From the NCBI GenBank assembly GCA_021399435.1, contig JAJTUP010000068.1, forward strand, positions 1 to 64,000: 64,000 nucleotides of DNA. The letters run 5' to 3'. The notes beneath the pieces are model-generated. The model was not told where the DNA came from. It searched no databases and was given only the letters and a program-made list of their open reading frames with translations. Positions 10,357 to 20,820 of this stretch are shown here, piece by piece; positions within the stretch are counted from its first letter, which is position 1; each line of letters starts with the position of its first letter. The translations under genes and the position numbers were made by a program. The stretch is from Diaporthe sp. PMI_573. Taxonomy: Eukaryota > Ascomycota > Sordariomycetes > Diaporthales > Diaporthaceae.

Positions 10357-11363
10357 ATGCTTGCGCAACAGTCTGCCCCACCCGGCCACCCCTTCCTGTC
10401 GCCATCGCAAGCCCCGACCCCATCGAATGCCCTGGCCATCCGCGATCCCGCTAGCAGCAGAGCGCTCGTTTCCACGGCGCCGCGCTCTCCGTTCGACGCC
10501 CCGCCCGACCAATGGGGCACCCTGGAAGGCGATGGCGCCTTCATGCCGCTACCCAACGAAGCGCTGAGCGAGGAGCATCTCAGACTTCTCCTGGAGCGCG
10601 CGAGGAAGATCGAGGAGGAGGCCACAAAAGAGCACCACGGACCAAACCAGAAGAGGAGTATCACGCCGTTCGTGCTGAAGCTCTCCAGGTTTGTATACCC
10701 TGCACCCGACGTACGGCACCGTGTCCGGACGACTCCTGCTGACTGCTTTACAGCTTTCTCAACAATGGTAGCAACAGCGAACTCATCCGGTGGTCAGAGA
10801 AGGGCGACTCGTTCATCGTGCTCGACGAGGAGGACTTCGCGAAGAAGCTGATACCCAAGATGTTCAAGCACAACAACTACACCTCGTTTGTCCGCCAGCT
10901 ACACATATACAGGTTTCGCAAGCGAGTCTGGCTGTCCGACAACTCCATGAGGGCGAGCGAAAAGAAATCCAAGAGCCCAAGCGAATATGCGCACCCCTAT
11001 TTCCTGCGAGCTCACCCGGCCCTGCAATGGCTCATCACGAAGCCGAACAAGACCGGCGGCAGAAAGAGGAAGAAGCAGGCCAGCAAGGACTCGTCGGGAG
11101 GTCTCGAGCAGGATAGCGACGCCGAGGACCTCATGGACGGCCCCACCGGCCAGTACGCTCTCCTCGACATCCAACCAGGCAGGAATTTAGGGCGTGGCGA
11201 GGCTGGGCCATTGGCGAAGACAGAGATGGATAGGCTGCGAGACCAGCTTGCGCAGGTCCAGCAGGAGCAGCAGCGATGCCTAGCCCTCATCCAGGAATTA
11301 CAAAACAATCAACAGAAGATTTCATCTGCAATGTTGATCTGGAGCAGCTATAAGATGTTATAA
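10357..11363 (+). CDS. HSF-type transcription factor with altered DNA-recognition segment
   Basis: Two exons (10357-10688 and 10754-11363) encode 313 residues. The intron (10689-10753, GTTTGT...ACAG, branch CTGAC) splits the DNA-binding domain between ...FVLKLS and SFLNNG. Residues ~99-200 match the Hsf1 winged helix (KRSITPFVLKLSSF, IVLDEEDFAKKLIPKMFKHN, SDNSMRASEKKSKSPSEY). A charged helix precedes the domain (residues ~70-93) and a glutamine-rich coiled coil of about 50 residues follows near the C-terminus, probably for oligomerisation. Known family: HSFs bind nGAAn repeats as trimers. Odd: it is about half the usual Hsf1 length, and the end of the recognition helix reads RQLHIYRFRKRVW where Hsf1 has RQLN-Y-F-K-V-G, so conserved Asn and Gly positions are His161, Arg164 and Trp170. 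Probably a diverged or decaying Hsf1 paralogue. Confidence 0.82.
10689..10753 (+). other. Intron of the HSF-type gene
   Basis: 65 bp, GTTTGT donor, CTGAC branch site, ACAG acceptor; removal restores the HSF domain reading across the junction. Confidence 0.85.
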
Positions 11364-11812
11364 TTCAAACGGTTTAACGACCAAAGAACTCTTCAAATTG
11401 AGTGCAGGAGGTGTTCTCAGTCGTGGCAAAGCACGGGCGGAACAGGCGTGAATAAAAGGAGGATAGCCGATAGATTCTATGGAGGCTTTCATCTCTATTT
11501 CAGTGCGTGAAATCAAGAGCGACCCTAGAACGAGTGCAGAACCTTTTTTACGCCCATGAAATTCTCGAGGTAATCGACTATACACCGATTTCATCACAGT
11601 TCAGGTATCTTCCTGTTTGCTGTTCATCTTCACAGCATGAGTATGTGGCTCGCTCACTTTCGTACAGCATCCACGCCGACTTCCACTATCATCTAACCCG
11701 CTCTCTGGGCAGACCAAGAGATCATGATGGAAAGGGCTTCATCGTCAAATTAGATCGTAGTTGATGTGCGTATTAGCCATCGGCTGATTTACTTATTCAA
11801 GGAGGTCCAGAG
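11364..11812. other. Gap between HSF gene and hAT relic
   Basis: No convincing gene. Part of it may be eroded 5' sequence of the hAT transposase that follows. Confidence 0.4.
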
Positions 11813-13144
11813 GGTAAGCGGTTTTACTAAATCCTATTCGTCTCATACTAATTCCATATATCTAACAGGACGAAATTAATCGCGCCACCACCCTTAAACT
11901 CCAATCGAAGAAACCACTCAAGCTAATTATCGATAACGACACGCGTTGGCTGTCACAACTCTACATGATCCGCAGGGCTCTACGGTTGAAAACCTCTATC
12001 GAACTCCTACTGATCAAGTATAAGGCGCAATGGGAGGACGAAAATCGGTCTAAAAAGACTGGCCAAGTGACACAAGCCAAGTTGGCGAGAAAACCACGCA
12101 TCCTCCGAGACGAGAATCAGCTAACGGACAGAGACTGGGAGGTTCTTTACCATTTGGAGGCTATTCTGACTGTTTTTGAGACCGTGGTGAAGACGCTTGA
12201 GGGTGATGGACACACCCGCAGGCGTAGGCAAGGCTGGACTGGCTCCTATGGCAATATCTGGGACGTGGTGCTTGGCTATGAGTTGCTGCTTAAACACACT
12301 GGAAGAATATAAGCAGCTTGCTGCTGACTTTCCTGATCCAGAGCACTCCCGCATCGGAATCAACCTTGCTTGGGATAAGCTGGATGGATATTATCGGCGG
12401 CTGGACGAGACGCCCATCTACTATACGGCTATGGCGCTCCATCCAGCCTATCGTTGGGACTGGTTTGATGAAACGTGGGCTCATAAGCCTAGTTGGGTTG
12501 AAAAGGCAAAAGAGATGGTCGCCGACGTCTGGCTGTCCGATTACGCTCATCTCGAGGTTAGAACCAGCATCAGCAGAGGCGACGACGAGCCTCCAGCAAA
12601 AAGAGCTCGGTTTTTCAACCCCTCCGAGAAGAACAGCCGTCCGCCAAGCTCAACACCAGCCTCCGCAGCAGCTATTGTTGGTGACGAGTACCAAGCGTGG
12701 CAGACGGATCGTGACGTCAGCGACGGCAACGTTCGTGATCCAATTGGTTACTGGATCACTAAGCAAAGCAGATATCCTCGATTATCCAGGATGGCCTTGG
12801 ACTTCCTGACAATCCAGCCGATGTCAGCCGAGTGTGAGAGGTTATTTTCAGCTGCTGGCAAGATGGTCTCGGGGTTGCGTACAAACCTAGATGCTGAGAT
12901 TATCGCCATTTGTCAGGTTTTACGCTCTTGGTACCGTGCTGGCATTATCAAGGACCTGGATCCATTGCTTAAGTCGCACCTTGAAAGTAAGCTGGATGGC
13001 GGTTGTGGGACTCTAGGCGACGACGAGGACATCGCTATTCGGCGCCAGTCACAGAATCGTTCACATGTCAAGCGTGAACATCCTGTTATGTCGCGGATCT
13101 TCCAAAGATCACCTGGAGCCAAGACGCACGGTGCCAGGGTATGA
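11813..13144 (+). pseudogene. hAT transposase relic (C-terminal two thirds), frameshifted
   Basis: Plus-strand relic. A plausible intron ends at 11869 (GTAAGC...TAACAG). Then follows RATTLKLQSKKPLKL and TRWLSQLYMIRRAL, a region typical of the hAT catalytic domain, up to a frame break near 12290-12310. The next frame carries LDETPIYYTAMALHP and the C-terminal dimerisation region (DPIGYWITKQSRYPRL, MSAECERLFSAAG). The end (VKREHPV...) is homologous to the minus-strand relic at 13866-14150. Inactive: frameshift and missing N-terminal BED finger. Confidence 0.85.
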
Positions 13145-13190
13145 GTCTTGGCCGTCCCCCAGCCACCCATTTCCCTCACTGGACAGGGAC
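13064..13190 (+). repeat. 3' end of the hAT relic, inverted with respect to 13866-14005
   Basis: The segment running through GTCAAGCGTGAACATCC, ACGGTGCCAGGGTATGAG and CCCCCAGCCACCCATT reappears in reverse complement at 13866-14005 with a short indel in the middle. Confidence 0.7.
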
Positions 13191-13865
13191 TTCCGTTGTG
13201 GCCAGCTTGGGGATGCATGGGGACTTTTTTTATATTCAGTACTGTGGATTTCCACAGCCGACATGGAGCTGTATGACCCATAGGACATTGTCTTCGCGTG
13301 TTGGTAGGCGAATGAAGTTGCTGTTGATGACTATGGAGGCCTGCAGTGGCGGTAATTGCCGAGCGCAAGGAATGGGTTGGGCGACGTTACTTTCAGCCAG
13401 GCAGGGTCAAGGGGTCGGAATTCGAGAAGTCTATTGTATAGGGCTTTTGGCTCAGGCCACTGCGGTCTGAGTCGTTCCCACACACTGTCCTCGCTCCACA
13501 CAGCGAAGGGGCTGTTGGGACGTTGCAGGATAAGCAGCACGTCTCCATCAGCATCCAAATCTCGATCTATTTCGTACATGATTCCCGACCCAAATATCCC
13601 CAAGATATTCTAGGATTTCAAAGGAGGCAATCGCGAGGCAAAATAATTCGCATTTGGCACCAGGTGTTAGAACAGTCGGATCGTGGCGTTTACGTGCAGC
13701 CAAGCCGAGCCGCGCCACGATTATAGTACTGCTGAAGCCGGTACCCAGGGTCTTTCGCCGGCCGTAGGTGACGAGTAGACTTCTGTAAAAATGTGATGCC
13801 GGTCGCGTGAAAAGGTCGTTGGATAATTATCAAGTTCCGAGATGCGCGATGTTGGTCGTGATGAT
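13191..13865. other. Spacer between two facing hAT ends
   Basis: No gene recognised; about 675 bp between inverted hAT 3' ends. Confidence 0.4.
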
Positions 13866-14150
13866 GAAAATGGGTGGCTGGGGGACCAGGATGGCCAATA
13901 TGATTAGGCTGCCAAGACTCATACCCCGGCACCGTGCGTCACAAGCGGTTCACAGCCGGAGGTGGTCTTGGGTCCACAGGGTGTTCACGCTTTACATACT
14001 GGATATCGTCAGCAGGTGACTGTTGGTTAAGGAGATGCGAGAAATCTTGCTCGAAATTACTCTTCCACAATTCGTCATCGGCTAAGTTTTGAAAATGGAA
14101 TTTTGTAGAAGAAAAAATCTGGCTAGGGAAGGCCAAACCCAACGCCAAGA
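13866..14150 (-). pseudogene. Second hAT transposase 3' fragment
   Basis: Minus strand. It encodes a VKREHPVD C-terminal piece matching the end of the plus-strand hAT relic and then the same 3' flank (GGTATGAGTCTTGG, CCCCCAGCCACCCATT). It comes from a different copy or subfamily, because the codons between VKREHPV and the stop differ. Confidence 0.6.
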
Positions 14151-14340
14151 CGTAGAAAGAAAAGCCGCTGACTCGCTAGCTACAACTCTGAGTAGAGTTC
14201 GAACAGATACATACATCAACCACCCAGGGACTACCCAGAGCTTCCGTCACCAATCTTCTAGGACAACCTGTTGCACATACCGCTAAAAAAGTGCTGTCGG
14301 ATGGATGGTCTCGAGTGTGATGATCAGGACAGCTCCTCTA

Positions 14341-14711
14341 ACGTGGTTTATCAGTCAGCCGCCCATATCACATGCCCGCCCACTTTTGCTAACTCACCTA
14401 ACTTTAGCCAACCCCAGCACCCACCCAGGGCAAAAGGGTTAATTATATTTAGCACCAATTGGTGCCAACTGGTCCTAATTGCTTATTCTCAATTGATTGG
14501 GTCAATTTGGAGGCATGGTGGGGTTGCAGTGCCAGTCTGAAAGCTTAAAGTTTTGGTGAGCTGGTTTGTTTTTGGTGCAGATCGCGTCCCTATTTTTCGC
14601 GTCAGTCTCGCATCACTCTACCTACTTAACTATTCAACACGCTACAATTCAACATCTACAATGCCAATCTACTCAAAAGAGGAGAAAATCATTTTAGCAC
14701 TTCAGGCAATT
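14341..14711 (+). mobile_element. 5' fragment of a pogo-like DNA transposon
   Basis: Begins directly after a TA dinucleotide with ACGTGGTTTATCAGTCAGCC, a diverged version of the terminal inverted repeat of the full-length element at 25408-27732. The repeat, the leader and the transposase start (MPIYSKEEKIILALQAI, ATG at 14660) are collinear with that element; similarity stops at about 14711 after the 17th codon. Its terminal repeat shares AACCCCAGCACCCACCCA with the 3' fragment at 23260-23862 rather than with the full-length copy. Confidence 0.85.
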
Positions 14712-15641
14712 GACTGGCTAGTTTGGTCACCAAATATGTATCAAGGAGATGGAAATCTGGCTTGCATCCTAAAATCACCAAATTTCGGATGGGCGCTGAG
14801 CCTAGTGACGGTCGTATGTGGCTGACGACACAAGGGATGCTTAAAAGCCCGACATGCAAAATGACATTCATTTCATGCCCGCAATTGGCATCAGAGAGGC
14901 GAGGATCCGCGAGACTCTACGTAATCACATCACCCAAAGCCACCAAGTCTCCTCATGCATTGAATTGCGACCTATGATCATGGCTACTGCATGTACCACG
15001 AAGGATACCTTGCAGATTGCCACCTGGTCAGCTGCAGCCGGTCAGCCTGAGGTTTGCCCAACTTCTTAGTATTATGTAGCCCCTCTCAACATTAGGACCA
15101 TGTTGTCTCACCTGTCTCGCCCGCCTAAGACTGAAAGGTAAATTGGGTGCCGCTATGGTAGGATCCACACGGCCAAGCGACCACTAGCTCGCCAATCATG
15201 TGGCAAACCACACTTGCTGAAATCAAGCTGGAAAGGCAAGGAATCGGTAACACCACATCTGCATTTGACTAGTGCTTACCTCGCCGGAAAGGTGCACCTA
15301 TATGCAGTCTTCATTCCCCCTGCACGAACGTGGCGCCGGTTGGCTGAGCAGAGGCAGACCGTGAGGCTTTTTGAATAGGTGTAACAAAAGAGAGCGGGGA
15401 GGCCGCCGAAGCTGCAGACCATGCCAGACGGAAAAGAGTGGGCAGATAGGGCCTTGCTGGGCTTATACCAGGCAGCAAGCTGGTATTGCGCAAGATCCAA
15501 CTTGGAAATCTCACCCGCTTTGGTTTAAAAGTCCTGCTTGCCTCTCTCTGAACAAGAGGCTCACTGCAACGCTCGTGTTTACTCCTGCAGAGCCGGCTTG
15601 AATATTTGCAAACAATACCCCGGTTGCGTTCATCAACAACA
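14712..15641. other. Intergenic region upstream of the NLR gene
   Basis: No gene recognised. The last few hundred bases would contain the NLR promoter. Confidence 0.4.
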
Positions 15642-18369
15642 ATGTCAAACCCTGGCGATTATACTATCGGCTGGATCTGTGCCGTCGGGTCCGAGCTTGT
15701 TGCGGCCCGGGCATTTCTTGATGAAAAACACGACCCGCCAGTCGATACACCTGTCAATGACAACAATACCTATACCTTAGGCAGCATCGGCAACCACAAT
15801 ATCGTCATAGCTGCCTTGCCACACTGGCAATACGGACTTGTAAGCGCTGCCACTGTCGCCCGAGACCTGGTCCGCAGCTTTCCCAATGTGCGCCTAGGCC
15901 TTATGGTAGGCATCGGCGGCGGCGCACCCAGTCCCAAGCATGACATCCGACTTGGCGACATCGTAGTCAGCTCGCCTGGCTACGGGAGTGGGGGCGTGCT
16001 CCAGTACGACTATGGAAAGACTGTACAGGACCGGAGCTTCTTCCTCACTGGATACATGAACCAGCCGCCACCATCGGTGCTGACAGCAATCGCTGTGCTT
16101 GAGGCTCAATACGAGAGCGACGGCCACAACCTTGAGCAAGCCATCAATAGCATTCTTGAGAAGAAAAAAAGGCTGCGTCGCAAATACCAACGGCCCGATA
16201 CCAGCACTGACAGGCTGTACAAATCGTCCTATACACACAAAGGGAGTGACCAGGATAGTTGCATTACTATTTGCGAGGATACCGAATCGTGCTTGGTCTT
16301 GCGTACCGAACGATCAGACGATCAGGACAACCCGGCGATCCACTACGGGCTGATTGCTTCTGCTAACCAACTAATGCAAGACGCGCTGGTTCGCGATAGA
16401 TTGTCGGCGGAGATAGACATCTTATGCTTTGATATGGAGGCTGCAGGGCTGATGAATCATTTCCCCTGCTTGGTCATTCGCGGAGTGTGCGACTATGCGG
16501 ACACGCATAAGAGTGGATTGTGGCAGGGCTATGCAGCTATGGCGGCTGCTGCTTATGCAAAGGATTTGCTCGGAATGATTGCGCCAAACAGAGTTGAAGC
16601 TGAGAGGAAGCTGAGCGAGGTTCTCGCGGATGGTTAGTAGTTGCAAGCTCTCCTGTCACAGCATGTAAATTCTGACACTCAAATAGTCAATCAACGAATA
16701 GAAGATGTGCACTCTTTAACAAGAAATGCTGTTATAGAAGTAGGGGCGCTGCGGGAAGACAACCACGCTAAGCAAGTCAGGACCTGGCTCTCGGCGCCCG
16801 ACCCCTCGGTCAATTTCAATAAGGCTCTCAAACAACGCCTTCAGGGCTCAGGCCAGCGGCTGATTAAATGCAAAAAGTACTCAGCCTGGAGACAAGAGCA
16901 GAGCTCCTTTTTGTGGCTCTACGGTATCCCAGGGTGCGGCAAGACGATCCTCAGCTCGACCGTCATCGAGACCTTGGGCCGGAGCAAGCGCCCTTCTTCA
17001 CCTCTCCTCTATTACTACTTCGATTTCACCGTCATGGAAAAGCAGAATTTCGAAAGCGCAGTCCGCTCGCTTATTGGACAGATTTATGACCAGACGCCAA
17101 GCATTCAAGGATGCCTTGAGTCACTGTACGCATCCTGCGAAAGCGGTAAGCGGCAGCCGAGCGATGAGGCACTGCGCAAAACCCTTCAGAGCATGATACA
17201 GCAGGCCGGCGAGGTGTGGATTGTTCTCGATGCGCTCGACGAGTGTCAGAGGCGAGAAGAGTTCCCAGATGTCGGCCTGCTCTCGTGGATCGAAGATCTT
17301 CACAAGTGCCACGGCAACATACACCTGCTTGTCACAAGCCGCCCAGAGCAAGATATCAAACGAGCTATCGAAAGGTGGGCTAGAAGTGATAAGATGATTC
17401 AAGTACAGAGCGAGTTGGTTGAGAGTGATATTCAAGACTATATTCATGCAAGGGTTAGAGGTGATGGTGGACTGAAAAGATGGCAGTCAAGGCCAAATGT
17501 GCAGAGCGAGATTGAAGCAACTCTGATAAAGAATGCTGATGGAATGTAAGTTTTTCTCTTGATATTAGATTCTATAATTACTAAAATTACACAGGTTTCG
17601 CTGGGTTTCATGCCAGCTTGATAACCTAGAAACTCGTCTTGATTATCAAGCCGTGAGAAGGGCCTTTACATCGCTACCCAAGACATTAGACGATACTTAC
17701 GCACGGATCCTGAAGAACATACCCGAAGATTATAAATCACATACAACACGGATTCTCCAGTTCCTGACCTACTCCGAGCGGCCACTGACAGTCGACGAGG
17801 CTGTTGATGCTATTGCGGTGGAAGTAGAGCTAAGGCGATTCGACCCAGAAAACAGGATGCCTGATCCAGCAGAGATATCAAGCTATTGCTCCAGCTTGGT
17901 TACAACTACCACAACAGAGACTTACCACAAGAGGAGTGTCGTTCAGCTTCAGCTTGCTCATTTCTCTGTTAAGGAGTATCTGTCCTCAGATCGACTTCCG
18001 GATGACATAGCCAAGGAGTTCAAACCCATTACTGCTAGATCAGCTGTTGTCCAGGTTAGCCTAGCATATCTGCTAGGGATTGACCATAGTCTTCTGATTG
18101 CACAGATCAGACAGAACTTTCCCTTTGCTTCCTATGCAGCAGAATACTGGGCAGGCCAAGCTGTAATGGTGGAGAAAGATAGTGAAGAGACACAACAGCT
18201 TATAGCTGAGTTCTTCAATTGTGGCAACGCCTATAAACGTTGCTATCAGCTCTACAGCCCTGACCAGCCATACAGCCCTGATCAGCCATGGAGATCAGGT
18301 TTGGAAAGGATCAGATACTCATCTCCTTTATACTATGCATCTTTTGGAGGCCTTACTCATTCTTGTTAG
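15642..18369 (+). CDS. PNP-NACHT NLR-type protein, stopped before its ankyrin repeats
   Basis: Three exons (15642-16632, 16687-17545, 17595-18369), 874 residues, ATG at 15642 (MSNPGDYT). Residues ~8-320 form a nucleoside-phosphorylase-like domain (MVGIGGGAPS, then CFDMEAAGLM and GVCDYAD with the DME and catalytic Asp motifs). A NACHT NTPase follows: Walker A GIPGCGKT at 410-417, Walker B VWIVLDALDEC at 507-517, sensor-like VTSRPE near 546. The third exon holds the winged-helix region (RAFTSLPKTLDDTYARIL, FLTYSERPLTVDEAVDAI, AHFSVKEYL). Known: fungal NLRs of this architecture are non-self recognition and cell-death regulators. Odd: an in-frame TAG at 18367-18369 separates it from two ankyrin repeats in the same frame. 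The gene is either a truncated allele or a fresh nonsense mutant. It lies between two pogo fragments. Confidence 0.85.
16633..16686 (+). other. NLR intron 1
   Basis: 54 bp, GTTAGT...AAATAG, branch CTGAC. It removes two in-frame TAG codons between the PNP and NACHT parts and keeps the frame. Confidence 0.8.
17546..17594 (+). other. NLR intron 2
   Basis: 49 bp, GTAAGT...ACAG. Joining gives NADGMFRWVSCQLD, the usual fungal NLR sequence after the NACHT domain. Confidence 0.85.
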
Positions 18370-18573
18370 ATGTTGTTTGAGAAGGGCGCTGATGTGAACG
18401 CCGAGGGAGGAGAGTTTGGCAACGCACTCCAGGCTGCTTCATTTGAGGGCCACAAAGAGTTGGTCCAGATACTGCTTAAAAATAGCGCTGATGTAAACGC
18501 CGAGGGAGGATACTTTAGCAACGCCCTCCAGGCTGCATGGAGGATACGCTGCCGAGCGAGTCCGCGGCTGTGA
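18370..18573 (+). pseudogene. Ankyrin-repeat remnant of the NLR
   Basis: Same frame as the NLR directly after its TAG. It reads two ankyrin repeats (EKGADVNAEGGEFGNALQAA and KNSADVNAEGGYFSNALQAA). Homology ends at about 18540, where unrelated sequence begins, so the remaining repeats were lost in a rearrangement. Confidence 0.75.
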
Positions 18574-18620
18574 GACCGAGTTTGAGAGACTCGGCGCGGG
18601 AGGTACCATCCCTTACTACT

Positions 18621-18680
18621 AAGTTGGCCGGCCCACATTCGGGCACCCCCTGATTCGGGCCACCCAAATCGCCCACCCAC
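18621..18680 (+). repeat. Terminal-repeat-like sequence of a Fot1-type element
   Basis: TTGGCCGGCCCACATTCGGG and the following CACCCCCTGATTCGG recur in reverse complement at 21835-21874. It sits next to the Fot1-like transposase tail, as expected for the element's 3' end. Confidence 0.55.
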
Positions 18681-18685
18681 CACAA

Positions 18686-19228
18686 CTACCCTTCGACTTC
18701 AACGTCGTCAGAATCCTCATCAGAACCAACCACGATGCAACTTTCTGGTGTTTCTGACTTTTCAGACCCTTCTTCGTCTGCTGACTTAGCCTCAATTGCC
18801 CCGGCCGCAATTTGCGCCCTACGGATTGCCCGAATGTTGACAAACCTCGAGTTGGGGCTAGTTTCGACCTTCTTCCTCTTCACTAGTACCATTGCTTCTA
18901 ACCTTGCTTTGAGAAGCTTATTTTCTCTGAGGGCCATCTTTAATTGCCAGTCCTTCTCGTCATATCCTTTTTCAACCTTCCTGAACAGTAGTCGTTGTGT
19001 GGCGATTGAGTGATTGCCCTTATCGAAAAAACCGTGCAATGTGCGGATCTCTCTAGATACTCTGGGCGTCGACAACACTACTTTTTTAATACTGATCGGT
19101 ACTGGGGTAACTAATTCGATCCTTCTCTTTCTCGTGGTGTCATCCATTTTTGCTCTTGCCGCCGCTTTCTTGGTGTTTTCCAGCAATCGGATGCTGAGCA
19201 GTGGCTTGGCCATATTGACCGGCCACAA
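18686..19228 (-). pseudogene. Fot1/pogo-type transposase C-terminal fragment
   Basis: 180 residues matching only the C-terminal tail of fungal Fot1-like DDE transposases: it starts around WPVNMAKPLLS, contains a leucine-rich coiled region and VKRKKVETSPNSRFVNI, followed by an acidic end. The catalytic DDE part is absent upstream. The family differs from the pogo-like element at 25408-27732. Confidence 0.65.
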
Positions 19229-19571
19229 TCCACTTACACAGTGGCGTGTATTGTGTGATGCCGAGCGACGGGATGTCAGATCAATCGCATCTAATTGGGG
19301 GGGGGGGTGGCAGGAGTAAAAGCAACAGGTGACTCAGTCAGCAATGAAGGAGAGGTTCGATATTGAATCAAGACCAGATTTTGGATAAAACGACTCCGCC
19401 GATATCACCCGAAGTGGTCAAAAGCGCGAGGCGTAATTTGGAAAGGAGGTTCAAATTCATATGCACATCCGCCTTGAATTAACCCTTGGAGTGCTTCTCA
19501 ATGTGTTGAAGGCGATTCTGGAATCCGTGGATCGACATGTTGGCCTTGCAAGGTAGGGATGCCCAGGTACA

Positions 19572-19624
19572 TGTACGAGACCTCTCGTACAGTGTACGAG
19601 TACGAGAAGGTTCGTACTCGTACA
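19572..19624. repeat. Two adjacent GTACGAG-based hairpins
   Basis: First hairpin 19572-19591 (arms TGTACGAGA/TCTCGTACA, 2-bp loop). Second 19593-19624 (arms TGTACGAGTACGA/TCGTACTCGTACA, 13 bp, 6-bp loop). Flanked by further GTACATGTAC palindromes. Located just upstream of the hAT fragment. Confidence 0.9.
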
Positions 19625-19679
19625 TGTACTCGTACATCTTGAGTGAGTTTGTCCAACTGCCTTTTTAGGTTTAGTGTCA

Positions 19680-20195
19680 GGGGCTGCCGGCCGGGTAGAC
19701 ACTGTTGAGCCAGACGTCCGCCAGCTATACAACGAGTATGCAACAAAATACAGCATTACGGAGCCAGCTTCTCCTCCGCAGCAAACTGAGCAACCTCAGC
19801 AAACGCCAGAGCTGGGCCGCTTCAAACTACATAGAAGGCTTGACCGCAGCGTTGATGTGGATAGCAATAGCGACAGGCGAAAGAGGCGCAGAATGGTCGA
19901 CGAATTTGAGCGCTACCTCTATGATGAAGACGTTGTTGAACCCTTTGTCGAAGAGCCGCTGACTTGGTGGCGCGAGCGCGAGAAGTCCTACCCGATCCTT
20001 ACCCAAATGGCTTTCGATCTTTTCTCTATCCCAGCTATGAGCGCCGAATGCGAACGTGTCTTCAGTCAGTCCAAACGCCTAATCACCGACGAACGCAATC
20101 GGCTTGGATCTGTCACAATTGAAGCGAACGAATGTTTTTTGTCTCAAACATTCTCCAAATACTGCACAGACGGAAACGTTGAACGTTTATTCTAG
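19680..20195 (+). pseudogene. hAT transposase C-terminal fragment
   Basis: About 172 residues ending in the hAT dimerisation region: WWREREKSYPILTQMAFDLF, then MSAECERVFSQSKRLITDER. The start is not a true start codon; the catalytic domain is missing upstream of ~19680. The terminal part is undamaged, and the stop at 20195 is followed after 32 bp by the chromodomain gene on the same strand. Confidence 0.8.
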
Positions 20196-20227
20196 TAAGA
20201 CCTAGGCGAGCAGAAGGGGATTGCACT

Positions 20228-20728
20228 ATGGAGGATGAAGGGTCATCTGACCCGTGCGTGTCCAACCAAAACACTCGTATAGCGTCATTGCGCCATGCAA
20301 GAAGTACTTTCACCCAGGCGAGGCACGAATGGGATCTCGAGAGCTCGAGTGCGTCTTCGGCTTCTACACATGTGCGTAGCGACCATAGCGGGCATAGCTC
20401 CCTCTCGAATACCTATCGAGGGTCTCGGGGCACGCATGTCGCATCACAGCCAGGTGAATGGGAGGCGAGCGCAATCATAGGAGAGAAAGTGATAGATGGC
20501 AGAAAGTACTACTTGGTCGCCTGGAACCCAACTCTCGAGCCAGAGGAAAATTTGGGCAATATGAGAGACCTCATTGATGAGTGGAGGCGGAATATGGTAA
20601 GCGCAGGGCGGTCGCCAGCTATCTCGAAGCGCGAAAATAATGGGAACAGGAACAAGGGTCGGCCTAAAAGAGGTCGAGGCCGGCCGCGTAAGGATTTATT
20701 AGTTGATGCAAGAAATAGCGCCGGCTAA
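20228..20728 (+). CDS. Small chromodomain / AT-hook protein linked to a hAT tail
   Basis: 166 residues from the ATG at 20228. The N-terminus is Ser/His-rich. Residues ~77-120 form a compact chromodomain (GEWEASAII, YYLVAWNPTLEPEENL, LIDEWRR). Relative to HP1-type domains the loop between the core Trp and EPEENL is shortened and the second aromatic-cage position is not obvious. Residues 144-155 hold overlapping AT-hooks (GRPKRGRGRPRK). Known: chromodomains read methylated histone tails and AT-hooks bind the minor groove of AT-rich DNA. Inferred: a chromatin-tethering accessory protein of the hAT element, given the 32-bp spacing; it could equally be an independent gene. Confidence 0.7.
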   Translation: MEDEGSSDPCVSNQNTRIASLRHARSTFTQARHEWDLESSSASSASTHVRSDHSGHSSLSNTYRGSRGTHVASQPGEWEASAIIGEKVIDGRKYYLVAWNPTLEPEENLGNMRDLIDEWRRNMVSAGRSPAISKRENNGNRNKGRPKRGRGRPRKDLLVDARNSAG

Positions 20729-20753
20729 CGGCTAACCAAAATTGGACCGTCCT

Positions 20754-20820
20754 AAGTCCCCTATCCTGGGTCCTCTATCTTGAGTCCTTTATCTCGGGTC
20801 TTTTATCCTGCATCCCTTGA
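20754..20820 (+). repeat. Short tandem repeat of a GTCCTTTATCTTG-like unit
   Basis: Four to five imperfect copies of a 14-15 bp unit directly after the chromodomain gene. Confidence 0.75.

Noticed and set aside
15311..15601. Cys-rich frames upstream of the NLR as a possible zinc cluster
   Set aside because: Cysteine spacing does not fit Zn2Cys6 or C2H2 patterns.
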